Made by a program: the position numbers and the translations under genes. 64,000 nucleotides of DNA from Neovahlkampfia damariscottae. Taxonomy: Eukaryota > Heterolobosea > Selenaionea > Neovahlkampfiida > Neovahlkampfiidae. Where the stretch lies: the NCBI GenBank assembly GCA_016618085.1, contig JABLTG010000081.1:1-64000 (forward strand). Reading direction: 5' to 3'. Shown one piece after another: positions 42,301 to 52,900 of the stretch (its first letter is position 1; every line of letters begins with the position of its first letter). Below the pieces are notes generated by a model, which was not told the origin of the DNA, ran no database searches, and worked only from the letters and a program-made list of their open reading frames with translations.

Positions 42301-44047
42301 TTGATCTAATAATGATTTTGAATCTTCTAATCTTTGAACACAATTTGAATTTGTATCAATTTTTTTATCAACTTCTTCAACTGAAGCAGATGCAACTGAA
42401 TCAAATAATGAATTTGTTGCATCATCAGCAACTAAATTTAATTGTTGAACTGCATTTCCAAATTCAATTGATAATTTTTCAATTAATTGTTTTTTTTTTA
42501 AAAGTTCATCAAGTTTATCTTTAAAATCTTTTGTTAATTTTTCAATTTCTTCTAATCCAGTTTCACATGTATTTGTTTTTTCTTTAACATTTGGTGCAGC
42601 AGCATGACCTCCATCAATAACTTTTTGACCAATTTGTTTTGTTTCAACAAAATTCTTTTTTTGAGTTTCAACTTGATTTTCAAAAGTATCCATTGTTTTA
42701 ATTTTACTTTGAATTGATGGAATTGTTTGAAGTTTTTCAATATCTTCTGATAATTCACCTTCTTTTTTTGATTTTTCCCAATCTTCTAATCTTTTACTTC
42801 TTCCATTAAATCTATCTAATAATTGTTCAAGATTTTTCATTAAACCAATTCTTGCTTTTAATGCTTTTTCATATTCATCTTGTGTTTCACCTAATTTTTT
42901 CCAAACACCATTAATTGAATCTGTTGATAATTCTTCAGGTGGACTATAAACTTCTAAACCATCATTTTTTTGTTTTGTTCTTAATGATTTTAACATAATT
43001 TCTAAATCTGATTTTTCAGAGATTTGTGGTGGTTTTTCATCATTTTTATATTCTTTGAATTTTGAATAAAGTTCCATAACTGCTTCAAGTGTATCTCCAA
43101 GATTTGAACAATCAGAATATTTTTCAGTTTTTTCTCCTGTCCATGAAACAAGTTTTTTACTTCTTTCTTCATAATCATGAATAACTTTTTGATTTTCTGC
43201 CATTTTTTGACCTAATCTTGAAATCATATTGATTGATTTTTGTTGTTTGTTTTCTGAAGCAAACTTTTTCCAGAAATAAGCAACATATGTCATAACTGAT
43301 TTTTCATCAGGTCTTTCTGAATCAGCAACATCTTTCGCGTCTAATAAAGATGGAATATCAAGATCTTTTTCAGCCACATCAAAAGCTAATTGAAGGTTTT
43401 GTTCCATATTTTTTGGGTCTAATGAATCATAATCAATAAGGTCAGGACGATGTTTATGAATAAGTGCACAAAATGCTAAACCGTTTCTCCAACTTTTTGT
43501 AAAATTTTCAACTTTAACATTGTTGTAATCTTTTGTTTTTTTTTGACACCATAATAATAAACCATCTTTCGCATGCATTGCTAAAAAAATTTGAGTTAGA
43601 AAAAAAAAAAAAAAGTCAAACATTCTTCGGAAATGTCTTGAATAGCAAACTTATGGATAAGAACCCAAATCATACCAAGGATTGTACGTTTATCACCATC
43701 TATTGTTTAATTTTAAAATTGTTTACCTGTAACTTGTTCAGCTGAAAATTTAACTTTAATTCCAACACTTTTTGCAAAGTTATTGACTTCACCAACAACA
43801 ATGGATAAATTTTCAATTTTTTGAATTCTCATTCTTGGGTTTTTGTTGTATTTTCCAAGTGATGTATCAGAAATAATTTCAAATAATTGAATAAGTTTTA
43901 AACCATCCTCAAAATCTTTTAACAAATCTTCAACTTTTGTTCCTTTTTTTTTAAGTTGAGCATTCACCCATCTAGTGAAAGTCTAGAAATGGTAAGTTAT
44001 ATCAATAGGGTTACTCTTTGTTGAATTTCTTCCCAATTTGAGCTCAT
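39391..44047 (-). CDS. alpha-actinin-like actin cross-linker with an enlarged spectrin rod
   Basis: Four exons (39391-43580, 43622-43699, 43727-43982, 44015-44047) give 1,518 residues. Two calponin-homology domains form the actin-binding head: CH1 (TFTRWVNAQLKKKG.. to LGMIWVLIHKFAIQDIS) and CH2 (SMHAKDGLLLWCQKKT.. to VMTYVAYFWKKF). A coiled-coil rod of about 1,140 residues follows. The tail is an alpha-actinin EF-hand module (EEQLKDFRDTFKFFDKENTG, FAEFDTDKDGKISFDEF). The second EF loop (DTDKDGKISFDE) keeps all Ca ligands and the first looks weaker. Usual alpha-actinins have about 900 residues. The excess is explained by three tandem copies, each about 335 residues, starting near residues 420, 753 and 1090. 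All introns lie in the first 125 codons. CCAATCA at 44092-44098 is upstream. Confidence 0.92.
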
Positions 44048-44193
44048 TGTTTGTGCTAAACTGTTTCGATTTAGATTTTTTGGTGATTCGACCAATCAAA
44101 TATGCTTATTTATGAAGATTTGATTGGCGGAGTCTCTGTTCTGACCTGTTTTTGAATGCTGAAGAAAACAAAATGAAGTTAATGGAATGTTAT

Positions 44194-45422
44194 TTATTGT
44201 TTTTTCTTTTTTGAAACAAAATCAATCACCCCATCTTTAATTTTATCAAATTTTTCAGAAAATTCTTCTGAATCAGTTGAAGTACAAACATAAATATCAA
44301 TGTTTCGGTCAGGATTTTTGTTATGTTTCAAAAATAGACCTTTTATATGTTCAAAAGCATTGTCATAATCACAACCACCTTTAAAAAAAATATTTAACAC
44401 AAAATTTAACGCACCTGTATAATTTTTATCATAAACATTCAAGTCAACAGTTTTAACTTTTTCAATGAATAAATCATTCTTATTGAAAAATATTATCATT
44501 GGTACTTCATCAAATACAGAATTATTACAAATACTTTCAAATATTGATAAAGATTCATCCATTCTTAATGTTTCATTGTCTTCATAACAAAGTAAATCAT
44601 ATTCACTTAAAGCAATTACAAATATTACAGCATGTACACCTTCAAAACAACGTATCCATTTTTTTCTTTCACTCCTTTGACCACCTACATCATAAACATT
44701 AAATTCTACACCTTCTGAATATTTCAATTTAACTTGTGAAATTCCCTGTGTTTTTACACGACAACGAAGTATATCTATCAATTTAAAAAAACTTATTATA
44801 TTCATTTACCATCATTTGAACTTTGATAATTATCCTCTCCTATTCTTTCTAAATTTTCAAAAAAACTAATGTAGAGAATTAACAAAAGGGATATAGTTTA
44901 CTATTTTGCAGAATCAGACAATTGAAATTTTGATCTCATATTATATGTACTTTGTATTCCTTTGTCGTTCCAAAGATAAAAAATTTTTTGTGACAGTTCT
45001 TTGTTAAACCTATAAGCAAGATTTCCAATATCCTCTAAATTCTCAGTGTCTTGTAAAAATTCTTCTGCAAATTTTTGATTCTCTTCTACTTGTATATCAA
45101 AGTTTAAAGTTTGTGATGCTTCTAATAAAGCCCTCAGTGCAATAATAATATTTGAACGAACAGCAACAGTATAATCTTCAATATCTGAATTTGAATACCC
45201 TGTGGATTTTTGGAGCTTTAATTGTTTGAAAAAAGTTGCTATATTTAAAATTTTAATTTTTTTCTGTTTACTTTTTCCACTTTCTCCTGTACCTAATAAT
45301 AGAACTTTTAAACAAGTTCCTTCTAATTTTGTTTTAAATTTCTTTCTTCCTTTTTGGTTTTCAACAAGTTTAGTATTTCCTTCAGTTGTCTGAGGACTTT
45401 CGGTGGGTAGGCAGTTACCCAT
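44194..45422 (-). CDS. heterotrimeric G-protein alpha subunit (copy 1)
   Basis: Five exons (44194-44378, 44415-44774, 44810-44865, 44902-45238, 45272-45422) give 362 residues. MGNCLPTES is an N-myristoylation and palmitoylation start. The P-loop LLLGTGESGKTT is completed across an intron. Switch I is CRVKTQGI (usually RVKTTGI), so the GTPase Arg and the Mg-binding Thr remain. Switch II DVGGQRSERKKWIRCFEG keeps the catalytic Gln. FFNKNDLF and VCTSTDS are the guanine-specificity loops. The C-terminus reads FVSKKKKQ, quite unlike the usual NLKxCGLF receptor-contact tail. It should act at the plasma membrane as a GPCR-type switch, but receptor coupling may differ. It is adjacent to its paralog, in the same orientation. 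Confidence 0.93.
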
Positions 45423-45526
45423 CTGTTTTGTCTCAATCTGAATAAAGAAGAATCTGATAGGTCGATTCATCTGATGATTTTTAAAAAAAAACTCAAAAAA
45501 TTTTATAAATTAAATTAAATTGTTGG

Positions 45527-46712
45527 TTATTTTTTTGAAACAAAATGATTAAATATACTATCTTTGATTTCATCAAATTTTTCAGCAAATTCTTTTGTTT
45601 CTGTTGAAGTGCACACAAAAATGTCAACAGTTCTATTTGGATTCTTATTTAATTTTAAAAATAAACCTTTTATATGTTCAAAAGCATTGTCATAATCACA
45701 CCCACCTTTTAAATATTTAACACAAAATTTAACACACCTGTATAATCTTTATCATAAACATTCAAGTCAACTTTTTGAACTTTTTCCTTAAAAATGTCAT
45801 TCTTGTTGAAATAAATGGTCATTGGGACTTCGTCAAATACTGGATTATCACAGATGTTTTGGAAAATGGATAAAGATTCATCAAGTCTTTTAGTTTCATT
45901 ATCTTCGTAGCAATACAAATCATATTCACTTAAAGCAACAACAAAAACAACTGCATTAACACCTTCAAAACAACGAATCCATTTTTTTCTTTCATTTCTT
46001 TGTCCACCAACATCATAAACATGGAATTCAATTTCTGGATAGGTTACTTTCACTTGTGATATTCCTTGAGTTTTAATTCTGCAACGTATAATATCTTTGT
46101 TTATTGAGTGAATTATATTTTATTTTACCATCGTTTGATGCCTGGTAATTTCCTTCTCCAATTCTTTCTAAATTTTGATAAAAACTTTTTTTTAATTTTT
46201 TTTTTAATTTTACTAAGGAGTTGAATCTGATAATTGATATTTTGATCTCATTTCGTAAATTGATTGTAAGTCTTTGTCTTCCCAAAGATTTAACAATTTC
46301 TTTGCCAGCTGTGGATCAAATCTATTTGCTAAATTTTGAATATCTTCTGTAGTCTCGAGTTGCGCCAACAAATCTTGTGCAATTTTTTGGTTGGATTCAT
46401 CTTTTATTGAAATTTCTAAAGTATTTGATGCTTCCAACATTGCTTTCATTGCCACTAAAATGTTCACTCTCACAGCAACTGTGAAATCTTCAATATCTGA
46501 AGTAGAGCAACCTGTACTTTTCAGAAACTTCAACTGTTTGAAAAATGTTGCTGTATATTTGAATTTTTTTTTTTTTTACTTTTTCCACTTTCACCAGTTC
46601 CAAGAAGAAGAATTTTTATCACTTTTGAAGTGTCACTTTTCTTCATGGTTGAAGTTTTCGTCTGAGTTTCTGTGACTACTTCGTGATCTCTTGTAGGAAT
46701 ACAGTTGCCCAT
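45527..46712 (-). CDS. heterotrimeric G-protein alpha subunit (copy 2)
   Basis: Five exons (45527-45705, 45738-46094, 46129-46184, 46214-46550, 46580-46712) give 353 residues. All four introns are at the same positions as in the neighbour at 44194, and exon 4 (337 nt) and the 56-nt exon have equal length, proving a tandem duplication. Features: MGNCIPTRD, P-loop GTGESGKTT, switch I CRIKTQGI, DVGGQRNERKKW, and tail FNHFVSKK. The two last introns open with GTGCGT/GTGTGT, an unusual donor kept in both copies. The helical domain differs moderately (EASNTLEISIKDE against EASQTLNFDIQVE), so the copies have had time to diverge. Two ATTGG boxes lie at 46746-46750 and 46829-46833. Confidence 0.93.
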
Positions 46713-46909
46713 TTTTTTGAATTCAAAAGTTAGGAAAGTGACACTATTGGCGGAGTTTTATTCCAGTTGCCTCATTCAGCCAGGATTCAGCAAAAGTGGA
46801 AATTTTCCTGATGAAGATCATAGCCTGATTGGTGGAATAATTGTCCACATGTCTGTTTAATGTTGACACTATGTATTTGAAGGGCAATTTAATTTAAAAT
46901 AATGATAAT

Positions 46910-48140
46910 TTATAAATTCCATTTTATCCAACGATTCACTTCACTTGATTTACCTTTACATGGCCAAATATCATCATTTGGACATTGTTTTGGATTGAAT
47001 GCTTCAACTTCAAAAGTAACTGGATAAACTAGTTCATCATAACACTTTGGAAATGACCAATGACTTGACTTTCTCAATGTTGATATTTTACCCAAATGAT
47101 CAAAAATATTATATCTGTATCCAACAATCGGTCTATTTATTTTGAAAAAATCAGAAAATAAAGAAATTAAAAAATACCTTCTCTGAGCATATGCAAGTGC
47201 TTCAGGTGTCTCAGATGCAGAAAATTCAACAATCAAATGATCTGGTGGTCTTCTTTGAAAATGATCTAACAAATATTTTGTAAATCTTTTTAAATCTTGG
47301 TTATTATGATAGATTATTCCATTCAATCCAAATGAACAACGAATTGCAATCCAATCAGGATGATATAAATTAGTCTATATTTAAAACATTAAAAAAAAGT
47401 AAAAAGAACACACTTTTGATATTAAATGATACAAACCTATTGGGTATGAGTTAGTTGATTTTTTTTTTTTTACTTTTGATGCCATTTGGACATAATTTGA
47501 AATCATCTTCCATAAAAAGGAAATATTTACTTGATCCTTCCACTGCATTTAATACATCCGCGACATCTAATGATTGTAGTTTTACATTTGTAGATATTGC
47601 TGAAGGTGTTATCGATTTTTGAATTGGTTTTCGTGTTAGAAATTTAAAATGTGGATTCTTATTATATTTTTCTTTATTCTTTTCAAATGATTCATGTTTC
47701 AATTTTGAATGATTCACAACAACAACCAAAACTTTATAAAGAGTTTAAATTTTTTTTTTTCAAACTTTTTCCGTAAAATGGATCGGATGTATCTATAGGT
47801 AACATTTCATTTATTGAATTTAAAGTTGGTGACAAGTAATCCACACCATTTGGCCTTGGTACAGTTGGAATTCCTTTTTAAAATTTATTTTGTTTTATAA
47901 AATCAAACCTATTGTCAACCAAGTTTCATGATGTTTTGAAACTTTTATTTTTGAACAACCTTTTCTTCTTTTCATTACTGATTTTATAATCTTCAATTTT
48001 TTATTACAAGTTTTTAACTCTTTTAGATCTGATTTAATAGTTGTAGTTTTGTGGTTCAAAAAATAGAAAGTTAAAGAAAAAAAGAATATCAAATTGATAG
48101 CAAATATTATATAGTTGTATATTGGTATTCTCCTAAACAT
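46910..48140 (-). CDS. type II membrane glycosyltransferase, GnT-IV (MGAT4/GT54)-like
   Basis: Six exons (46910-47132, 47178-47374, 47414-47436, 47474-47731, 47766-47873, 47909-48140) give 346 residues. The exon at 47414-47436 is only 23 nt. The N-terminus has a short cytosolic part and a signal anchor (YNYIIFAINLIFFFSLTFYF), the layout of Golgi enzymes. The catalytic part has IGIPTVPRP, YFLFMEDDFKLCPNG with an acidic metal/donor motif, a DWIAIRCSFGLNGIIYH strand and GYRYNIFDHLGKISTLR, which parallels RFRPSLFQH.GLHSSL of MGAT4. GnT-IV adds GlcNAc to the alpha-1,3 mannose arm of N-glycans. The match is by pattern and acceptor specificity is unknown. CCAAT motifs are at 48162-48166 and 48178-48182. 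Confidence 0.72.
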
Positions 48141-48193
48141 CAATATTGATGGTAACTTTAACCAATTATATTTTTGACCAATAGAATTTTTAT

Positions 48194-49247
48194 TCAATTC
48201 TCATCAAAAAATGATTTTGATAATTCAAAAGTTGATATCATAATTGCCGATGCAGGTGCTATTCTTGCAGATCTTGGAACAACACCTCTAAAAAAACCTT
48301 CAAAACCATCCTTCTTAAAGATTGTTTTGATTGATTGAATTGTTGATGAGTATTCATCTGATTTATGAAGATTTGCTTGCTTTTTTAGAAATTAAATTGA
48401 TATTTTTTCTTAATTACTATTCTTGTTTTTACAACATCTATTGGATTTGTAACAATAGCTGAAATCATACCAGATGAAGCTCCTGATAAAAAATTGATTA
48501 TAAATGGATTCAAATTCATTGATTGATTTTGAATTCTTAATTTATTTTTTTCATATAAATACCAATATAAACCTGAAAATGGTACATCTCTTAATAGAGT
48601 AGGTGACATTCCTTTCCAAATTGATCTAAAAATATAAATGAACCAATAAACTACCTCAATCCATTCTCTTTTATTGTTGTTGATATTATTTCTTTTATGC
48701 TTGTATTTTTAGTTGATGATTGTATTTGTGTCTTTATAAAATCGAAAGGTGATGTTATACTGGTTGTTATACTTCTTGCAATTATACCTGAAAATAAAGG
48801 TACAAACTCATTTCTTGTATATTCATTTTTGGAAAATTCAATTTTTGTTTTATCATATAAAGTATAATAAAAAACAGTTGATGGTAACTGCATCATTAGA
48901 GCAGGTGTTAATCCTCTCCATAATGATGTAATACCTTCATATTTAATAATTTTAGATGCTGTATCGAAACTTGATCGATATACTGGTTGTGTTTCTCCAG
49001 AGCATGTTTTACATTGTTGCATTTCACCAACATGATTCATTCGATCATGAAAAGTGGCAAGTTGATGATAAAAGGATTTGGTTTGTACTTGCTGTTGATG
49101 GTAAAAGTTTTAAATTTTTTTTTTTTTTACCATTCTAGTTTTTATAACTTCCAAAGGAGTCACAGTTAGAGCACTAATAAATCCTCCACAAGTAGCGGAT
49201 AAGATGGTTTGATATAGCTTTGTCGGAGTTTTTTTTTCCTTTTCCAT
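48194..49247 (-). CDS. mitochondrial carrier, SLC25A39/40 (MTM1) type
   Basis: Four exons (48194-48379, 48418-48625, 48655-49091, 49131-49247) give 315 residues. Three mitochondrial-carrier repeats each hold the PX(D/E)XX(K/R) signature: TPLEVIKTR, SPFDFIKTQ and NPIDVVKTR. LRDVPFSGLYWYLYE and the ending ASAIMISTFELSKSFF match SLC25A39/40 and yeast Mtm1. The loop after the first repeat has the cysteine pair QQCKTCSGE. In human SLC25A39 cysteines in this matrix loop bind an iron-sulphur cluster that controls stability in response to glutathione. The group imports glutathione into mitochondria. Its presence implies a mitochondrion or related organelle with glutathione and Fe-S metabolism. The start is the first ATG in the frame. 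Confidence 0.88.
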
Positions 49248-49382
49248 TTTCTTCAACAGAAAATCATCCAATGAAAAGTTTTTTAAATTCAAATTTCTTC
49301 TTAGAAACTCTTTTTTTGTTTTGAAGAATTTGGAAATTTTTGAAAATCAAATCAATTTGTTCTTCAATTTCATTGGTCAATA
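49248..49382. promoter_or_regulatory. shared 5' region of the carrier and the four-TM gene
   Basis: 135 bp between divergent start codons. An ATTGGTCA motif lies at 49372-49379, immediately before the plus-strand ATG, so that transcript's leader must be almost absent or the box serves the other gene. Confidence 0.35.
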
Positions 49383-49941
49383 ATGTCTGCTTTTAAGCTC
49401 CAGTTTCCAGGTTCACTGAGGGTGAGAACCATTTATTTGTTCTAACACCATGAAAAGGAAGCAAAATTGTTTTACTCAGATGCTTGTGCAATTTTAATGG
49501 GTTTTATGTTGATTTGGATTGGGTTTGTTTTTACTTTTTTTTAATAACTTGTTAAAAAAGAATTTCTTCTGCACTTGGACATATTATTATGATATTTAAT
49601 TTCTTCAGATACACTACAGTTGTTGGATGGGTAACAGCTGCGTTTTATATTATAACAGGTGTTTTTTCAATTGCTTCTGGATTAGTGCCTTTCAATCCAG
49701 TACAGTTAGTGTTAACAGTTATAGTAGGTGCTCTTTTTATATTTTCAGTTTTAGCACAATTATTTGCATATCAATTCGATTTTGTCATTGCTGGAGCAGT
49801 TTTATTTTTTCCATTTCATTATGGACAAGGTGTATTCTTTGTAAGGAGAAAAAAAAAAATGAATAACAATATTTTTAGTCAATGATATTCTTTGTTTTAG
49901 GATGGAGAATTAAAGTCTGTCTAGAAAGATGGAAAAAATAA
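49383..49941 (+). CDS. four-span membrane protein, family uncertain
   Basis: Four exons (49383-49421, 49458-49522, 49561-49840, 49879-49941) give 148 residues. The short N-terminus (MSAFKLQFPGSLREAK) precedes four hydrophobic stretches: DACAILMGFMLIWIGISSAL, VVGWVTAAFYIITGVFSIAS, LVLTVIVGALFIFSVLAQLF and VIAGAVLFFPFHYGQGVFFS. It ends with a basic tail (GWRIKVCLERWKK). Size and layout are like COPI-associated/Tvp15 or MARVEL-type Golgi proteins, but no decisive motif was seen. The stop is 19 bp from the convergent midasin stop, so each transcript must run into the other's coding region. Confidence 0.65.
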
Positions 49942-49960
49942 ATTGTCTCTTAAAAATTTT

Positions 49961-52900
49961 TTATTCTTGAATTGTTTGCATTAATTCAAACCATTGTCTC
50001 AAAGCATCAGCTAAAATTTCAGGTAAAGTTTGAATATTTCTTAAAATAATATAATAAGGAAATGGAAATTGATCAATATATGATTGAATTGTCAACTTAT
50101 TATTTGGATAGGTAATTGTTTTTAATTCCAAAACTGAATCTTGAGTATTTTGACTATCAATTAAAATGAAAACAATTAATTGTCTTTTTTCATTTGCTTC
50201 TCTGACTAATTTTACAATTTCTTCTCTTTCAAGTAATCTACCATCTGAAATAATAAATGTTAATTGAACCTCTTCAATATTTTGTCTAAATGAAGAAAAT
50301 GATTTATAAATATCCATCATTTGAGTTGAATATTTTAAAAATTCAGCCATTTGAGTTTGTTTTTGATCAAATGTAAATTGTGCAATAATTTCAGAACCTG
50401 CATCATCAGTGAATGGTCTATCAAATGGATGTAATAATTGAACATTTTCACCAAATTTTAAAACACCTAATTGACCAACTTCTAATTGAGACATTGCTTT
50501 ACATAAAAGAACAACAGCTTCACATGCCATATTACCTGCATTATTCTTTGACATTGACTTTGAATCATCAACAGCAACTAAAACATGATATTGTCTTTTA
50601 TTTGGTTTTGTTCTTCTTAACCAAATTTTATCTCTACGAAATTGACTTGCAATATAAGGAATGATCTTTTTCATATTAATTCTTTTTCCTGTTTTATAAT
50701 CACCTTTCATTTTTGTAGCAAGTGTTGGTTCTAAAATTAATCTTAATTGTTCACATAATTCTTGTGAAAGTGAATTTGTTACTTGATCAAATTTATTCCA
50801 CATTTCTTTTGCATGTTCGACTTTTTCTTTTGAACTTCTCCATTGATTTAACATTTCATCCAATTCTTCTCTCATTTTTTGTAAATCTTCAATTTTTAAT
50901 TCAATATTTTCATTGTCTTCAATAATTTTCATTTCTTCTGCATCTTCAATTTCTCTTTTACTAAACATTGTATTTTCAAATGTTTTTTTAACAATTTCTT
51001 TTTTTTCTTCTTCTTTTGTTTGGAAGTTTTCTTCTTCAATATCCATTGCATCTTCTTGATTTTCTTCATTCATTTCATTTTTATTCATCATTTTATTTGA
51101 TAAATTCTTTTCATTCTTCTCTTTTTCATTTTCAAATTTATCATTTTTATCTTCTGATACTTCTTGCATATTTTCATCTTCTTCTTCTTCTTCTTCTTTA
51201 TTAAGTTTTGGAAATTCTTCTGATTGTTGTTCTGTTGCAAGACCTAATGCTTGTTGAAAATCTTCTTCATTATTTTCATTTTTATCATATTCATATTCTT
51301 CAGCATTTTCATCTTTTTGATTCATTTTTTCTTCCTCTTGTTCTTCTTTTTCATTTGATTCTTTAATATTTACTTGTTTTTTCCATTCTTTTAATGCATC
51401 ACCCAAATTTCTGAATGGATTTGGATCGAACTTTGATTGATTTGATTTTGGTGTTTCATTCGATTTATTTTCTTCATTTCCTTGTTCATAACTGTCTCCA
51501 AATTGTTCCTTATTTACATCTTTTCCACTTTCTTGATCTGGATTCATTTGTTTTTCTTCAGATTTCTCATCATCTGCATCATTCATGATTTCAGATGCTT
51601 TTCCTGCAGTTTCTTTAACACCAAATGGAGTTTGTTTTAAGTCTTCTTCAAAAGCTGTTTCAACATCATCTCTATGTTCTCTTTCTTTTTCTTCATCTTC
51701 TCCTTCTTCTTCTTCTTCATCTTCAGGTTCATTATCTTCAATCATCTGATCTCTTCCACCTGAATTTTCATTTTCATCTTGTTCATTTTCATTGTCACTA
51801 TTTTCACTTTCACCTTCTTCATTTTGATCATCTTCTTTATTTTCAGGATCTTGATTAATTTCTTCTGTGTCAATATTTTCACTTGGTTCTTGTTCAAGAT
51901 TTAATGCAGCAGGATCAATAGCAGCTTCATCTTCTTGTTTTTCTTCTTCTTCTTCACCTTCTTCATCAATTTCATCATCTTCATCCATTTCTAATTCTAA
52001 TTCTTCTGGTAAATCAAAATGTTCTTCCATTTGTTCTTTTTCTTCTTGACCTTCCATTTGTTCACCTTGGAATTTATCTGTGAAATCTTCTTGTTCAATT
52101 TCTTCAATTTCTTCTTCACTATCTTCACGTTCTTCTTTTGGTTTATCTTTTTTTTGTTTCTTTTCTTTACCATCACCATCTTGATCATCTTGATCATCTT
52201 CATCATCTTCATCATCTTTTGCTTTGATTTCAGATTCTTCTTGTGGTGCATTTTTATTATCCTTTTGATCTGATTTTTCTTCTCTATCATTATTTTTTTC
52301 ATCATCCCAAAGTTTTTTATCTAAAACTTCATCATCTTCATTATCAACTTCACCCATTTCATCATCTAATTCATCACCTTCTTCATCTTCTTCTTCATCT
52401 TTTTCATCTTTATTTTCTTCATCATCATATAATTCAGCTTCAAAATCATTTTCCATTTCAACACCTTCATCATCATTATTTGAAAGATCTTTGGATTGTT
52501 CTGGTTTTTGTAAATCATCTTGATTTAATAATTGTTCTTCATTTTGAATTTCTTTACTTACATCTTCAACACCATCTCCTTCATCCATTCCAGTACCTTC
52601 AACAAATTCCATTTCTCCTTCACCACCTTCTTCATTTGTTTCTTCTTGAACACAAAATCCTTCTTTGAATAAAGTTGAAAATGTATTTAATAATATATAT
52701 TCAAATTTTGAAATTGATTTTTGATAACAAATATATGAAGTTGAATGAATTGAAATTGTTGAATACAAATAAGATATTAAATTTGAAAGATTTGAAATTA
52801 ATAATGAACAATTATCTAAAACTAATTTTCTTGAATTTGAATAAATATCTTCATTTGAAAAATCAACAATCAAAGAAATTAATTTTGAAATTAATTCATT

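Noticed and set aside
51000-52660. Long plus-strand frames rich in Phe, Leu, Ser and His
   Set aside because: Complement of the acidic midasin linker with its TTC/ATC runs, not genes.
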